A stretch of 64,000 nt of DNA from Solwaraspora sp. WMMD406. Its GTDB lineage: Bacteria > Actinomycetota > Actinomycetes > Mycobacteriales > Micromonosporaceae. The notes beneath the pieces were generated by a model, which did no database searches, was not told the origin of the DNA, and was given only the letters and a program-made list of their open reading frames with translations. The stretch is taken from the NCBI RefSeq assembly GCF_029626025.1, contig NZ_JARUBF010000001.1:6480001-6544000 (forward strand), given 5' to 3'. Below are positions 1-7,861 of this stretch, piece after piece; the stretch's first letter is position 1, and every line of letters starts with the position of its first letter. The position numbers were made by a program, and so were the translations under genes.

Positions 1-37
1 CGCCCGTACGGCGGAAGACGCAGGTAGGGAGGCCGGG

Positions 38-415
38 ATGCCGTTGCCCCGCTGGCTGGCCCGGATCAACAGACGGGTCGTCAACCCGAGGGAGATCCGT
101 CGGGGCGTGCGCCCGGTACTGACGCATGTGGGCAGGTCATCGGGCCGGACGTACCAGACTCCGCTCGACGCCCACCCGCTGCCCGACGGCTACCTTTTCA
201 CCCCGCTGTACGGGCCACGTACCGACTGGGTGCGCAACGTGCTCGCCGCCGGGCAGGCCCGCCTGACCGTCAACGGCGAAGAAAAGCAGCTGTCCTCCCC
301 GCGGATGGTGCGCAAGCGCGATGTCTGGCCGCTGCTGCCGCCCGGCACCAAGGCCCCGCCGGGCGTCTCCGACGATTCCGAACTGCTGCGGATGGACGTG
401 GACCAGGCGTACTGA
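38..415 (+). CDS. Nitroreductase/deazaflavin-dependent oxidoreductase (DDN-like)
   Basis: This 125-aa protein fits the small F420H2-dependent split-barrel family related to mycobacterial Ddn. Visible family features are the basic N-terminus, a GRSSGRxYxTPL segment at about residues 32-42, and the DWVRNVLAAG helix at about 63-72 followed by a strand carrying 'ARLTVNGE'. In this family the segment around RSSGR contacts the deazaflavin phosphates. It probably reduces a small organic substrate with F420H2 in the cytoplasm; the substrate cannot be inferred. A gggagg ribosome binding site lies about 7 bases before the ATG. It converges on the VWA gene, and a 13-bp tandem repeat lies between the two. 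Confidence 0.8.
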   Translation: MPLPRWLARINRRVVNPREIRRGVRPVLTHVGRSSGRTYQTPLDAHPLPDGYLFTPLYGPRTDWVRNVLAAGQARLTVNGEEKQLSSPRMVRKRDVWPLLPPGTKAPPGVSDDSELLRMDVDQAY

Positions 416-426
416 CGCCGGACCGT

Positions 427-516
427 CAGCGCAGACCATCAGCGCAGACCATCAGCGCAGACCATCAGCGCAGAGCATCAGCGCAGACCATCAGCGCAGA
501 CCATCAGCGCAGACCG
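427..516. repeat. 13-bp tandem repeat, about 7 copies
   Basis: The unit cagcgcagaccat is repeated about seven times with one variant copy. The array begins 11 bases after the stop of the nitroreductase gene and includes the stop codon of the convergent VWA gene (504-506). The unit length is not a multiple of three. Confidence 0.9.
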
Positions 517-2372
517 AAGACAGGTCCGCGTGGGGTGAAGGGCAAGCGCGCACCGTCCGGGACGAGGAAGGCGTGTTCGCAGCGGATCCGCAGCACATCG
601 CAGTCACCGTCGGTGATGACCAGGATCGGCGCGGTCGAGGGAAAATCCGCCGCGCCCTCCAGCAGGCGAATCCCGGGCTGCAACACCGTGCCGCCGCGTC
701 CCCGGATCCGGACCCGGCCGGCGATCTGCTCCACCGGCAGATACCCGGCGTCGTACGGGTGGGCGTCGCAGAACACGACGCGCGCGGCCGGCACGTCCCG
801 GGCGGTGGCGTACGAGGCGATCGCACCGAGCGCCTTGCCGAGCAGTTCGTGGTTCATCGACCCGGAGGTGTCCAGCACCACTCCGAAGGTGCACCGGGAC
901 ACCGGCTCGTCCGACCAGCGCCAGCCCGGGCGCGGGATGTCCGGTGTGCTGGCCTGCCGGCGCGACGGGCGGGCGTAGGACCGGGCCCGTTGCGGCGACG
1001 GTACGTACTCGTCGAACCAGTGGGCCAGTTTGGCGTCCCACGGCAGTGGCGGGTGCTGCAGCACCCGGATCTCGGCGACCAGCCCGGCCGGCAGGTGTCC
1101 CCGGCCGTCGCGCTGGTGGTAGGCGTACCCGTCGAGCAGCGCGCGCCGGTAGAAGTCGTCCAGGTCGGCCCGGTGGCCGGGACTGCCGGTGTACGGCAGG
1201 GGTTCGCCGAGCACGTCACCGAGCCCGGTGCCGCGCAGGGTGGCCAGTTTGCGCAGCCGGCGCAGGTCGGTGGCGATCTGGTCGTAGACCGCTTCGGCGG
1301 ACAGGCCGGCCAACCGCGGATCGTGCAGCAGGCCGTCCGGCGGATCCCCGACCCCCATCTCGATCAGCCAGCCGTTGACGACGTAGTCGGCGGCCACGTT
1401 CCACAGGTACGGATCGCGTGCGCCGACCCGGTCGCCGTGGCGCAGCGCGGCGTGCAGCATCTCGTGCGCCAACACGAACCGCCATTGCGTGCTCGACAGC
1501 TGCCGCAGCGGATTGAGGTAGATCTCCCCGGCGGACGGGGACACGGCGGCGATCGTGATGTCCCAGCTGTGGGCAAGGTCGACGTCGGCGACCAGGGTGA
1601 ACCGAGCCGCCAGAGCGCCGAGCAGCGGATACGACGACAGAAACCAGCTCATCGCCAGGTGCCAGGGCTGGCGGCGGGCGGCCGGGTCGGTCAACGAGGC
1701 GCGTGCCCCTCCGGCCACGTCGACCGCGGCCACCGCCGCCGCCGACAGACCGACCGCGAACTGGGCCGGCCAGTCCCACCCCGCCGCCGCCGTCGTCCCA
1801 CCCGACGTCGTCCCACCCGACGTTGTGCCGGCCGCCGTCGTCCCACCCGACGGCGGGACCAGGTCGGAGGCGTTGCCGCCGGTGCCGCAGCCGACGTACT
1901 CCGCCGGTACGCCGGCCTGGCGCCATTGCCGCAGCAGCACCTCCTCGTCGGTGCTGGGCAGTTCGGCCGGCAGCGGCAACGGTTCGGTGCCGAGCTTGAC
2001 CGCCCGCTGGAACCGGGCGACCGCCAGGCAGGCCACGTCGGCGTACGCCGGATCGGTGGCGTGTCGGTCGGCGGCGAGATGGCCGAACCCGAGGTGCAGC
2101 AGACAGTGTGCCAGCACCCACACCCACTGCTCCTCGTCCAGCCGATGCGCGGCGCTGGCCCGGATCTGGCCACGCGCGTCGACCACGGCGATCGCCTTGG
2201 CCGCGACGAGCCGGCCGTCGTCAACCAGCGCGGCGTGTGCGCCGGCGGTCTGCCACGGCCCGACCGGGAAGCTGCGCATGGGCGCGAACATCGGATGGCC
2301 GGCCAGCCGCCGCCAGGCCGCCGCGAACGCGGCGGCGTTCGGGTCGACCCGCGTCTGCTTCTTCCGGCTCAT
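504..2372 (-). CDS. DUF2201-type putative metallopeptidase with VWA-like domain
   Basis: This 622-aa protein combines a putative metallopeptidase region with a C-terminal VWA-like domain. The zinc-binding HEMLH motif is at His303 (HExxH pattern), and the VWA begins with the MIDAS motif LDTSGSM, its Asp near residue 501. Between roughly residues 174 and 195 there is a GGTTS-type low-complexity linker encoded by a 15-bp repeat (1792-1851). The MoxR ATPase gene 33 bp upstream on the same strand is the classic partner of VWA proteins, so the pair probably forms an ATP-driven remodelling or proteolytic complex acting on an unknown target. The stop codon sits inside a 13-bp tandem repeat. The domain call is firm; the biological role is unknown. 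Confidence 0.82.
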   Translation of the reverse strand: MSRKKQTRVDPNAAAFAAAWRRLAGHPMFAPMRSFPVGPWQTAGAHAALVDDGRLVAAKAIAVVDARGQIRASAAHRLDEEQWVWVLAHCLLHLGFGHLAADRHATDPAYADVACLAVARFQRAVKLGTEPLPLPAELPSTDEEVLLRQWRQAGVPAEYVGCGTGGNASDLVPPSGGTTAAGTTSGGTTSGGTTAAAGWDWPAQFAVGLSAAAVAAVDVAGGARASLTDPAARRQPWHLAMSWFLSSYPLLGALAARFTLVADVDLAHSWDITIAAVSPSAGEIYLNPLRQLSSTQWRFVLAHEMLHAALRHGDRVGARDPYLWNVAADYVVNGWLIEMGVGDPPDGLLHDPRLAGLSAEAVYDQIATDLRRLRKLATLRGTGLGDVLGEPLPYTGSPGHRADLDDFYRRALLDGYAYHQRDGRGHLPAGLVAEIRVLQHPPLPWDAKLAHWFDEYVPSPQRARSYARPSRRQASTPDIPRPGWRWSDEPVSRCTFGVVLDTSGSMNHELLGKALGAIASYATARDVPAARVVFCDAHPYDAGYLPVEQIAGRVRIRGRGGTVLQPGIRLLEGAADFPSTAPILVITDGDCDVLRIRCEHAFLVPDGARLPFTPRGPVFGLR

Positions 2373-2405
2373 CGTTCCTTCGTCCCTGGCTCGGGTACAG
2401 GCGGC

Positions 2406-3476
2406 TCAGGTACGGGCGGCGACCAGCCGGGGCAGGTCCCGGCTCACCTCGACCAGGAACCAGGCGGGCAGCACCGGTGCGCCGTCCTCCCCGGTGGCGA
2501 TGACCAGCTGGGCGCATTCCAGGGAGATCGCCGCCAACTCGACCAGCAGCGCCTTGGCCCGGTGCGCGAACTGCCGCATCGCCGCCGAGGCGTGTTCCTT
2601 GCTGGCCGGCAGCTCCTTGACCAGTCGGGCCCGGAACGCTTCGGCCAGGAAGTACAGCACGTCGCGGTCGGTGGCGGCGGCCGGCCAGCCGACGTCGCCC
2701 CGGACGACGGCGTCGAGACCGTACCGGTGTCGCACGATCTTCACGTACCCGCAGAACCCGGCCGCGTGCGCGGAGCTCAACGTCCCGGCGGCCAGCAGTC
2801 GCAGCGTGTCGTCGGCGATGTCGTCGCCGTAGGAGCGCAGCGCGTCGGAGAGCATGTGCCAGCTGCGCGGGGTGGAGAACACCTCCTCCACCTTGGGCGG
2901 ATTCACCCACAGGTGGTCGGGGCGTTCGGTCAGGTAGGCGACCACCCAGTGGTGGACGCCGGCACCCACCGCCCAGGCCAACCAGTCGTCGACACTGGCC
3001 CGCAGATGGACGTGGACCAGCCGGTTGACCAGTGCCGACGCCATCGGCCGGGCGAGCGCGTTGTCGGTGGCCCGGTTGCCCGCCCCGATCACGATCGAGC
3101 CGGCCGGCAACTCGTACGCACCGATGCGCCGGTCCAGGATCAGGGAGTAGAACGCCTTCTGCACCTCCGGCGTGGAGGCGTTCAACTCGTCGAGGAACAG
3201 GCAGTACGGCTCGTCGCGGGCGATCGACTCGGGTGGCGCGAATCGGCTACGGCCGTCGCGCAGCTCCGGCACCCCGATCAGGTCTTCGGCGGCGAGCTGC
3301 GTGCCGACCAGGGTCACACAGTCCAGGCCGAGCGAGGCGGCGAACTGGCGTACCAGCGAACTCTTGCCGATCCCCGGGGCACCCCAGACGAACACCGGCC
3401 GGACCACCGCCACGTGCAGCAGGAAGTCCGGCAGCTGGGCCGGGGTGACGGCGATCGCGGAATGCACACCGATCAT
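2406..3476 (-). CDS. MoxR-family AAA+ ATPase
   Basis: This 356-aa AAA+ protein has a Walker A motif GAPGIGKSS at residues 32-40 and a Walker B motif ending in LDE at about 95-97. A sensor-like GAGNRATDNA segment follows near residue 155. This is the MoxR arrangement. MoxR ATPases usually work with VWA proteins, and the VWA-metallopeptidase gene lies directly downstream, so the two are probably co-transcribed and form one cytoplasmic machine. No substrate, such as a dehydrogenase or cobalt chelatase, is encoded next to them, so the client is unknown. Confidence 0.85.
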   Translation of the reverse strand: MIGVHSAIAVTPAQLPDFLLHVAVVRPVFVWGAPGIGKSSLVRQFAASLGLDCVTLVGTQLAAEDLIGVPELRDGRSRFAPPESIARDEPYCLFLDELNASTPEVQKAFYSLILDRRIGAYELPAGSIVIGAGNRATDNALARPMASALVNRLVHVHLRASVDDWLAWAVGAGVHHWVVAYLTERPDHLWVNPPKVEEVFSTPRSWHMLSDALRSYGDDIADDTLRLLAAGTLSSAHAAGFCGYVKIVRHRYGLDAVVRGDVGWPAAATDRDVLYFLAEAFRARLVKELPASKEHASAAMRQFAHRAKALLVELAAISLECAQLVIATGEDGAPVLPAWFLVEVSRDLPRLVAART

Positions 3477-3559
3477 GGTGCCCGTTGTCCCGACCGCCGT
3501 ACATCGAATATCCGGCGTGGACGGTGGCCTGGCCTGACCCCACGGCGAGGGTCGCGTCG

Positions 3560-4351
3560 TCAGGGCGGGGTGGACTCCCGGCGGTACGCGCTCGGGGTGA
3601 AGCCGAGGACGGTACGGAACTCGTTGGCCAGGTGGGCCTGGTCGGCGTAGCCGAGGCGCGCCGCCAACGTGGCCAGCTCGGTGTCCGGGTCGGTCCGCAG
3701 CAGGTGCGCCGCCTCCTGCAGCCGCCGCCGGCGGATCATCGTCAGTGGCGGCAGGCCGACGTAGCGGCGGCCCAGCCGCTGCACCGTACGGACCGAGACG
3801 TGCAGCCGGGCGGCGATGTCCTCGACCCGCAGCACCTGCGGATCGGTGTCGACCAGTTCGGCCAGGTCGTTGGCGTGCAGCGCCTCCGGGCCGGGCGGCC
3901 CGATCGTCGCGGCCAGCCAGTCGGTGAACGCCGCCACCGCGCGGGCGTGCCGTACCGTCGGATCGTCGGTGCCGTCCATCGCCTCGACCACCGCCCTGTG
4001 CAGTTCAGGCAGTTCGACGACGCGTGACGTGTCGCGCAGCAGTGCCGGATCGGGCGTGAAGTGCGGCACCGCCGCCGGACGCAGCAGGGCGCCGACGGCC
4101 CAGCCGACGCCGGTCAGATCACGGTGGGACAGCCGGGTCGTCGGCCCGGCCAGCTCCACCCCGGCCGGCCCGACCACCAGGTTGCAGGCGGGGAAGGCGA
4201 TGATCTGCTGCCGGGAGGTGCGGCCCGGCGCGATCCGCCACTCGGGGATCCAGAACCAGCGGACCAGGGCCGCGACCGGTTCCGGCGGCGGCAGCCGGGC
4301 GAAGGTCGGCAGCCGGGCCGGGTAGAGAATGCCGCGCCGCGCCGGGCCCAC
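3560..4351 (-). CDS. AraC-family transcriptional regulator
   Basis: The C-terminal third is an AraC/XylS DNA-binding domain with two helix-turn-helices: 'LHVSVRTVQRL' and the later 'LATLAARLGYADQAHLANEF', ending in the usual GFTPSAYR. The N-terminal part is an effector-binding region resembling DUF6597-type domains of AraC regulators. The open frame extends upstream to 4585 and would overlap the divergent VOC gene, so I prefer the internal GTG at 4351. That choice lacks a clear ribosome binding site. The gene is divergent from the VOC protein gene and may control it. Confidence 0.72.
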   Translation of the reverse strand: MGPARRGILYPARLPTFARLPPPEPVAALVRWFWIPEWRIAPGRTSRQQIIAFPACNLVVGPAGVELAGPTTRLSHRDLTGVGWAVGALLRPAAVPHFTPDPALLRDTSRVVELPELHRAVVEAMDGTDDPTVRHARAVAAFTDWLAATIGPPGPEALHANDLAELVDTDPQVLRVEDIAARLHVSVRTVQRLGRRYVGLPPLTMIRRRRLQEAAHLLRTDPDTELATLAARLGYADQAHLANEFRTVLGFTPSAYRRESTPP

Positions 4352-4475
4352 GACCGTCAGGTTACGGCCCGCGACGCCGACGAGTCGCCGGCTGTACGGC
4401 CTTCGCCGCCGGCGAGCCGGTCGGCTGTCGCGTATCTTCAAGCACCCTGCCGGCCCGCTGCCTAGGGTCGGCACC

Positions 4476-4994
4476 ATGACCGACACCTTCGCGGCCGCTG
4501 ACGGCCAGCACACGGCCGCTGACGGCCAGCACACCACCAACGGCACGCCGCACGGCGTCACCAGCCTGACTCCGTTCCTGGCCATCCCGGACGCCCGGGG
4601 CGCGATCGCCTTCTACCGGGACGTGTTCGGTGCCCGGGTGGTGGACGTGACCGAGATGGGCGGCATCGTCGTGCACGCGGTGCTCGACTTCGGCAACGGC
4701 CATCTGCAGCTCGGCGAGCCGTCCCCGGCGTACGGCATGGTGGCACCGCCGGCCGGTGACGAGGACTGCTACTCGATGGGGCTGTACTGCCCCGACGTCG
4801 ACGCGACGCTCGCCCGGGCCGTCACGGCCGGCGCGACGGTACGGGAACCGGCCGCGACGTTCGTCTCCGGTGACCGGTTCGCCAGCGTCCGGGACCCGTA
4901 CGGGGTGCGCTGGTCGATCATGACCCGGGTCGAGGACCTGTCCGAGTCCGAGAGCGCCCGCCGGGTCGCCGAATGGGCCGCGCGGCAGGGCTAG
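4476..4994 (+). CDS. VOC-family (glyoxalase/bleomycin resistance-like) protein
   Basis: This 172-aa protein has a vicinal-oxygen-chelate fold of the PhnB/YdeR kind. It shows 'FLAIPDARGAIAFYRDVFGA' after a short polar leader, then a second half with a CPDVDATLARAVTAGA helix and the terminal DPYGVRWSI strand. Family members bind a metal and either modify or sequester small molecules; no substrate is evident. The ATG at 4476 was chosen because the conserved fold starts about 32 residues later and upstream codons are unlike the family. Its TAG stop codon lies within the CTAG target used by the adjacent insertion sequence, and the stop is preserved. Confidence 0.78.
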   Translation: MTDTFAAADGQHTAADGQHTTNGTPHGVTSLTPFLAIPDARGAIAFYRDVFGARVVDVTEMGGIVVHAVLDFGNGHLQLGEPSPAYGMVAPPAGDEDCYSMGLYCPDVDATLARAVTAGATVREPAATFVSGDRFASVRDPYGVRWSIMTRVEDLSESESARRVAEWAARQG

Positions 4995-6514
4995 TGCCAA
5001 CGCCGCTCGGTTAAGCCGTTGCGGCAGCGGTCAAGGGTGTGTCGGTCGGACATGGGAAAGCGGAGTTCCTGTAACGAGGTGAGTCACTCCAAGACGCCTC
5101 GAGACCAGGAACTCCGCTTTGGTCGATCAGATTGCCATAACTCGGACGGTGCGGGTAGCCGCAGGTGTGTTCGCGCCGGGTCATCTGGGTGAGTTGACCC
5201 AGTTCCTGCCCTTCGAGATGGTCGATGAGGTCCTTGCCGCGACCCGTCGTACCCAGCAGCGGATCCGGCTACTCCCGGCCCGGGTCGTGGTCTACCTCGT
5301 CCTCGCAGGCTGCTTGTTCGCCGAACTCGGCTACGGGCAGGTGTGGCGGAAACTGACCGCCGGTCTGACCGGGCTGGATCTGACCGAACCGGCCTCAGGC
5401 ACGTTACGGGAGGCGCGTCAGCGGCTCGGGTCGACGCCGTTGCGGGCCCTGTTCGATCTGCTGCGCGGCCCGGCGGTCACCACGGCGACGCACGCCGTGC
5501 GGTGGCGGGGCCTGCTGGTGACAGCGATCGACGGGACCACGATGTCGGTCGCCGACGCCGAGGCGGTCCGGGTCCGTTACCGCAAACAACGGGGTAACCA
5601 CGGCGGCGCGGGCTACCCGGCACTACGGCTGAGTGTCCTGCTGACCTGCGGCACCCGCTCGATCATCGACGCCGTGTTCGCTCCACTCGGCACCAGCGAA
5701 CTCGACCAGGCCCGCTCCCTGGCCCGGAGCCTGGCCGCCGGGATGCTGCTGTTGGCCGACCGTAACTACGCCGCCGCCGACCTCATCCAGACACTCGCCG
5801 CCACCAGGGCCGACCTGCTGATCCGCTGCAAGAACGGCCGCCGCCTGCCGGTGATCCGCCGGTACCACGACGGATCCTGGCTGTCGACCATCGGCACGGT
5901 ACGGGTGCGGGTCGTGGACGCTGAGATCAGCGTCCAGACCATCGACGGCGTCCGCACGGGCGGCTACCGGCTGATCACCACCCTGCTCGACCCACGCACC
6001 CACCCGGCCGGCGAACTGATAAAGCTGTACCACCGCCGGTGGGAGGTCGAAACCGCCTACCTGGAGATCAAATCCAGCATCCTCGGCGGCCGGGTCCTGC
6101 GCGCGCGTACTCCCGACGGCATCGACCAGGAGGTCTACGCCCTGCTGGTCGTCTACCAGATCCTGCGTAACGCCATGACCGACGCCACCGACAGCCGGCC
6201 CGGCACCGGCCCTGACCGGGCCAGCTTCACCACCGCCCTGAACGCCGCCCGCGACCAGGTCACCCACGCCGCCGGCGTCCTCGCCGACACCGTCATCGAC
6301 CTGGTCGGCGCCATCGGTCGTGCGGTTCTGGCCCACCTGCTACCTGAGCGTCGGATCCGGGTGAAGACCCGCATGATCAAACGCTCGAACTCCAAGTACC
6401 AAGCCCGCGGACCCAACGTAGACCGACGCAGCTACAAAGCCACCATAGCCATCGATATAATCACAAACACTTGCTAACCATCCACCCGCCCTAACCGAGC
6501 GGCGTTGGGGCTAG
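4991..6514 (+). mobile_element. IS4-type insertion sequence with CTAG flanks
   Basis: The element spans about 4995-6510 (1.5 kb). Its ends carry a 17-bp perfect inverted repeat (4997-5013 and 6492-6508, core ccaacgccgctcggtta). Both ends are bordered by CTAG (4991-4994 and 6511-6514), which looks like a 4-bp target duplication. One intact transposase gene lies inside. The left CTAG overlaps the VOC stop codon, and the right CTAG is shared with the neighbouring IS630-type element. Confidence 0.85.
5119..6477 (+). CDS. IS4-family transposase
   Basis: This 452-aa transposase has an N-terminal IS4-type domain at about residues 10-100, followed by a DDE catalytic domain. The acidic residues are visible in 'TAIDGTTMSVAD', in 'LLADRNYAAADL' and in the YREK signature YHRRWEVETAYLEIK near the C-terminus. 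The frame is open and full length, so the enzyme is probably active. The frame starts with a non-ATG codon at 5119 (ttg/gtc context, 'cgctttggtcgatcag'), so the exact start is uncertain. The gene lies within the inverted repeats of its element. Confidence 0.88.
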   Translation: MVDQIAITRTVRVAAGVFAPGHLGELTQFLPFEMVDEVLAATRRTQQRIRLLPARVVVYLVLAGCLFAELGYGQVWRKLTAGLTGLDLTEPASGTLREARQRLGSTPLRALFDLLRGPAVTTATHAVRWRGLLVTAIDGTTMSVADAEAVRVRYRKQRGNHGGAGYPALRLSVLLTCGTRSIIDAVFAPLGTSELDQARSLARSLAAGMLLLADRNYAAADLIQTLAATRADLLIRCKNGRRLPVIRRYHDGSWLSTIGTVRVRVVDAEISVQTIDGVRTGGYRLITTLLDPRTHPAGELIKLYHRRWEVETAYLEIKSSILGGRVLRARTPDGIDQEVYALLVVYQILRNAMTDATDSRPGTGPDRASFTTALNAARDQVTHAAGVLADTVIDLVGAIGRAVLAHLLPERRIRVKTRMIKRSNSKYQARGPNVDRRSYKATIAIDIITNTC

Positions 6515-7754
6515 TGCTGTGACCACGAACGTTCAGGGTGTTGGTGTCAGGCTGCGCGGGTAGTGGGTTGGCCCCAGCGTTGTTGTCGTTCGCTGCGTAT
6601 GCGGGCTCGTTCGCGGCGTTGGGCGGCCAGGACGTCGGGATGACGGGCGTTGGCGTTGCGCCAGCGTAGGTATGTCTGCAGCCTCCGGGTCAGGGCGGGG
6701 TGGTTGGGGTGGTTCGACCCGGCGATGACGAAGGTGCGCAGTGGCCCGAACTGGGCCTCGATCGGGTTGGCCCAGGAGGCGTAGGTCGGGGTGAAGCAGA
6801 GTTCGACCTTGTTCCGGGCCGCCCACCCGCGGATCGTGCGGCCTCTGTGCGCGGAGAGGTTGTCCAGGATGACGTAGATCGGTGCCCCGTCCGGACGGGC
6901 GGCGCGGATCGACTTTAGGGCGGCGAGGGTGTTCGCGGCGCTCTTGTGTCGTCGGACGACGCCCCAGAGTTGGTCGTCGCCGACGGAGTAGCAGCCGTGG
7001 AACTGTCGGACGCCGTGCAGCTTGTGATAGTTCGCGGGTAGCCGGCGCGGGTGTCCGGCCGGTGCCCATCCGGCGCCGGCCTGCGGACGGATCACCAGGG
7101 GCCCGAACTCGTCGAAAGCGAACACCCGGTGCGGGAACCGGGCGGTCACCTCCTCGATGCGGGCGAGCTTGGCGTCCCGGTCGGGGTCGGTGGACTCCTT
7201 CCACGTCTTCGTCCGTTGGAAGGTGATCTTGTGTCGGTGCAGGATCTGCCGAAGTCGTTCCCGCCCCACCTGGACGCGACGGGAGGCGTGCGAGCTCAGG
7301 TGGTCGGCGAGCTTGCGCACGCTCCAGCGGGTGAACGGCCGCCCCAGCTTCTCGGGGCGGGTGGTGGCCGTCTCGATGATGAACGTCTCGTCATCGGGAC
7401 TGATCTGGCGGGGACGGCCACCCGCCCACCGAGGGTCCAGGCTGGCCATGCCCATCTCGTTGAACCGGTGGATGACCTGCCGGATCGTGTCCTCGTCGGC
7501 CTGTACCAGGCGGGCGATCGCCGGCACGGTGTTCCCGCCGGCCGAGGCGAGCACGACCATCGCGCGTCGCAGTCGGATCGGGGAACCGGTTCCCCTGCGG
7601 GTGATTCGCAGCAGCTGCTGACCTTCGTGGTCACTCAACCGCCGTACACGTACAAGATCTGCCACCACCACAGCCTGGCCGTCACGACGTCACCCGGCCG
7701 ACAGGCCCGACGGCGTGTCATCCAACACCGTGAACGTTCGTGGTCACAGCACTA
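6512..7754 (-). mobile_element. IS630-family insertion sequence with TA duplication
   Basis: The element carries a perfect 22-bp terminal inverted repeat (6514-6535 and 7731-7752, outer bases gtgctgtgaccacg). It is flanked by TA on each side (6512-6513 and 7753-7754), as expected for IS630-family transposition. Both TAs lie in CTAG, a known IS630 target. The element encodes one intact transposase on the minus strand and abuts the IS4-type element on its left. Confidence 0.9.
6547..7671 (-). CDS. IS630-family transposase
   Basis: This 374-aa protein has a helix-turn-helix region at about residues 25-75 and a winged-helix part to about 150. A DDE domain follows, with catalytic residues visible in 'FAFDEFGPL', 'VILDNLSAHR' and 'ANPIEAQFGPL'. 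The start is GTG at 7671. The single frame is unbroken, unlike many IS630 elements that need a frameshift. It fills the element between the inverted repeats and appears recently active. Confidence 0.92.
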   Translation of the reverse strand: MVVADLVRVRRLSDHEGQQLLRITRRGTGSPIRLRRAMVVLASAGGNTVPAIARLVQADEDTIRQVIHRFNEMGMASLDPRWAGGRPRQISPDDETFIIETATTRPEKLGRPFTRWSVRKLADHLSSHASRRVQVGRERLRQILHRHKITFQRTKTWKESTDPDRDAKLARIEEVTARFPHRVFAFDEFGPLVIRPQAGAGWAPAGHPRRLPANYHKLHGVRQFHGCYSVGDDQLWGVVRRHKSAANTLAALKSIRAARPDGAPIYVILDNLSAHRGRTIRGWAARNKVELCFTPTYASWANPIEAQFGPLRTFVIAGSNHPNHPALTRRLQTYLRWRNANARHPDVLAAQRRERARIRSERQQRWGQPTTRAA

Positions 7755-7790
7755 GGGACAGCGTCCGACGGCGCGTCGCCTGATGCGGCG

Positions 7791-7856
7791 GACACGGCGG
7801 AAGCCGGCAGACACGGCGGAAGCCGGCAGACACGGCGGAAGCCGGCAGACACGGCA
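7791..7856. repeat. 19-bp tandem repeat, 3.4 copies
   Basis: The unit gacacggcggaagccggca is repeated three times exactly and then partially. The array ends 5 bases before the stop codon of the FAD monooxygenase gene (7862) and lies just outside the IS630 right end. Confidence 0.92.
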
Positions 7857-7861
7857 GCTGG

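Noticed and set aside
427..516. CRISPR array
   Set aside because: Units are head-to-tail without spacers; this holds for all repeat arrays in the window.
321..3650. Plus-strand open frame of 1109 codons opposite the MoxR/VWA genes
   Set aside because: It is antisense to two genes with clear motifs and has no domain of its own; high GC leaves long stop-free shadow frames.
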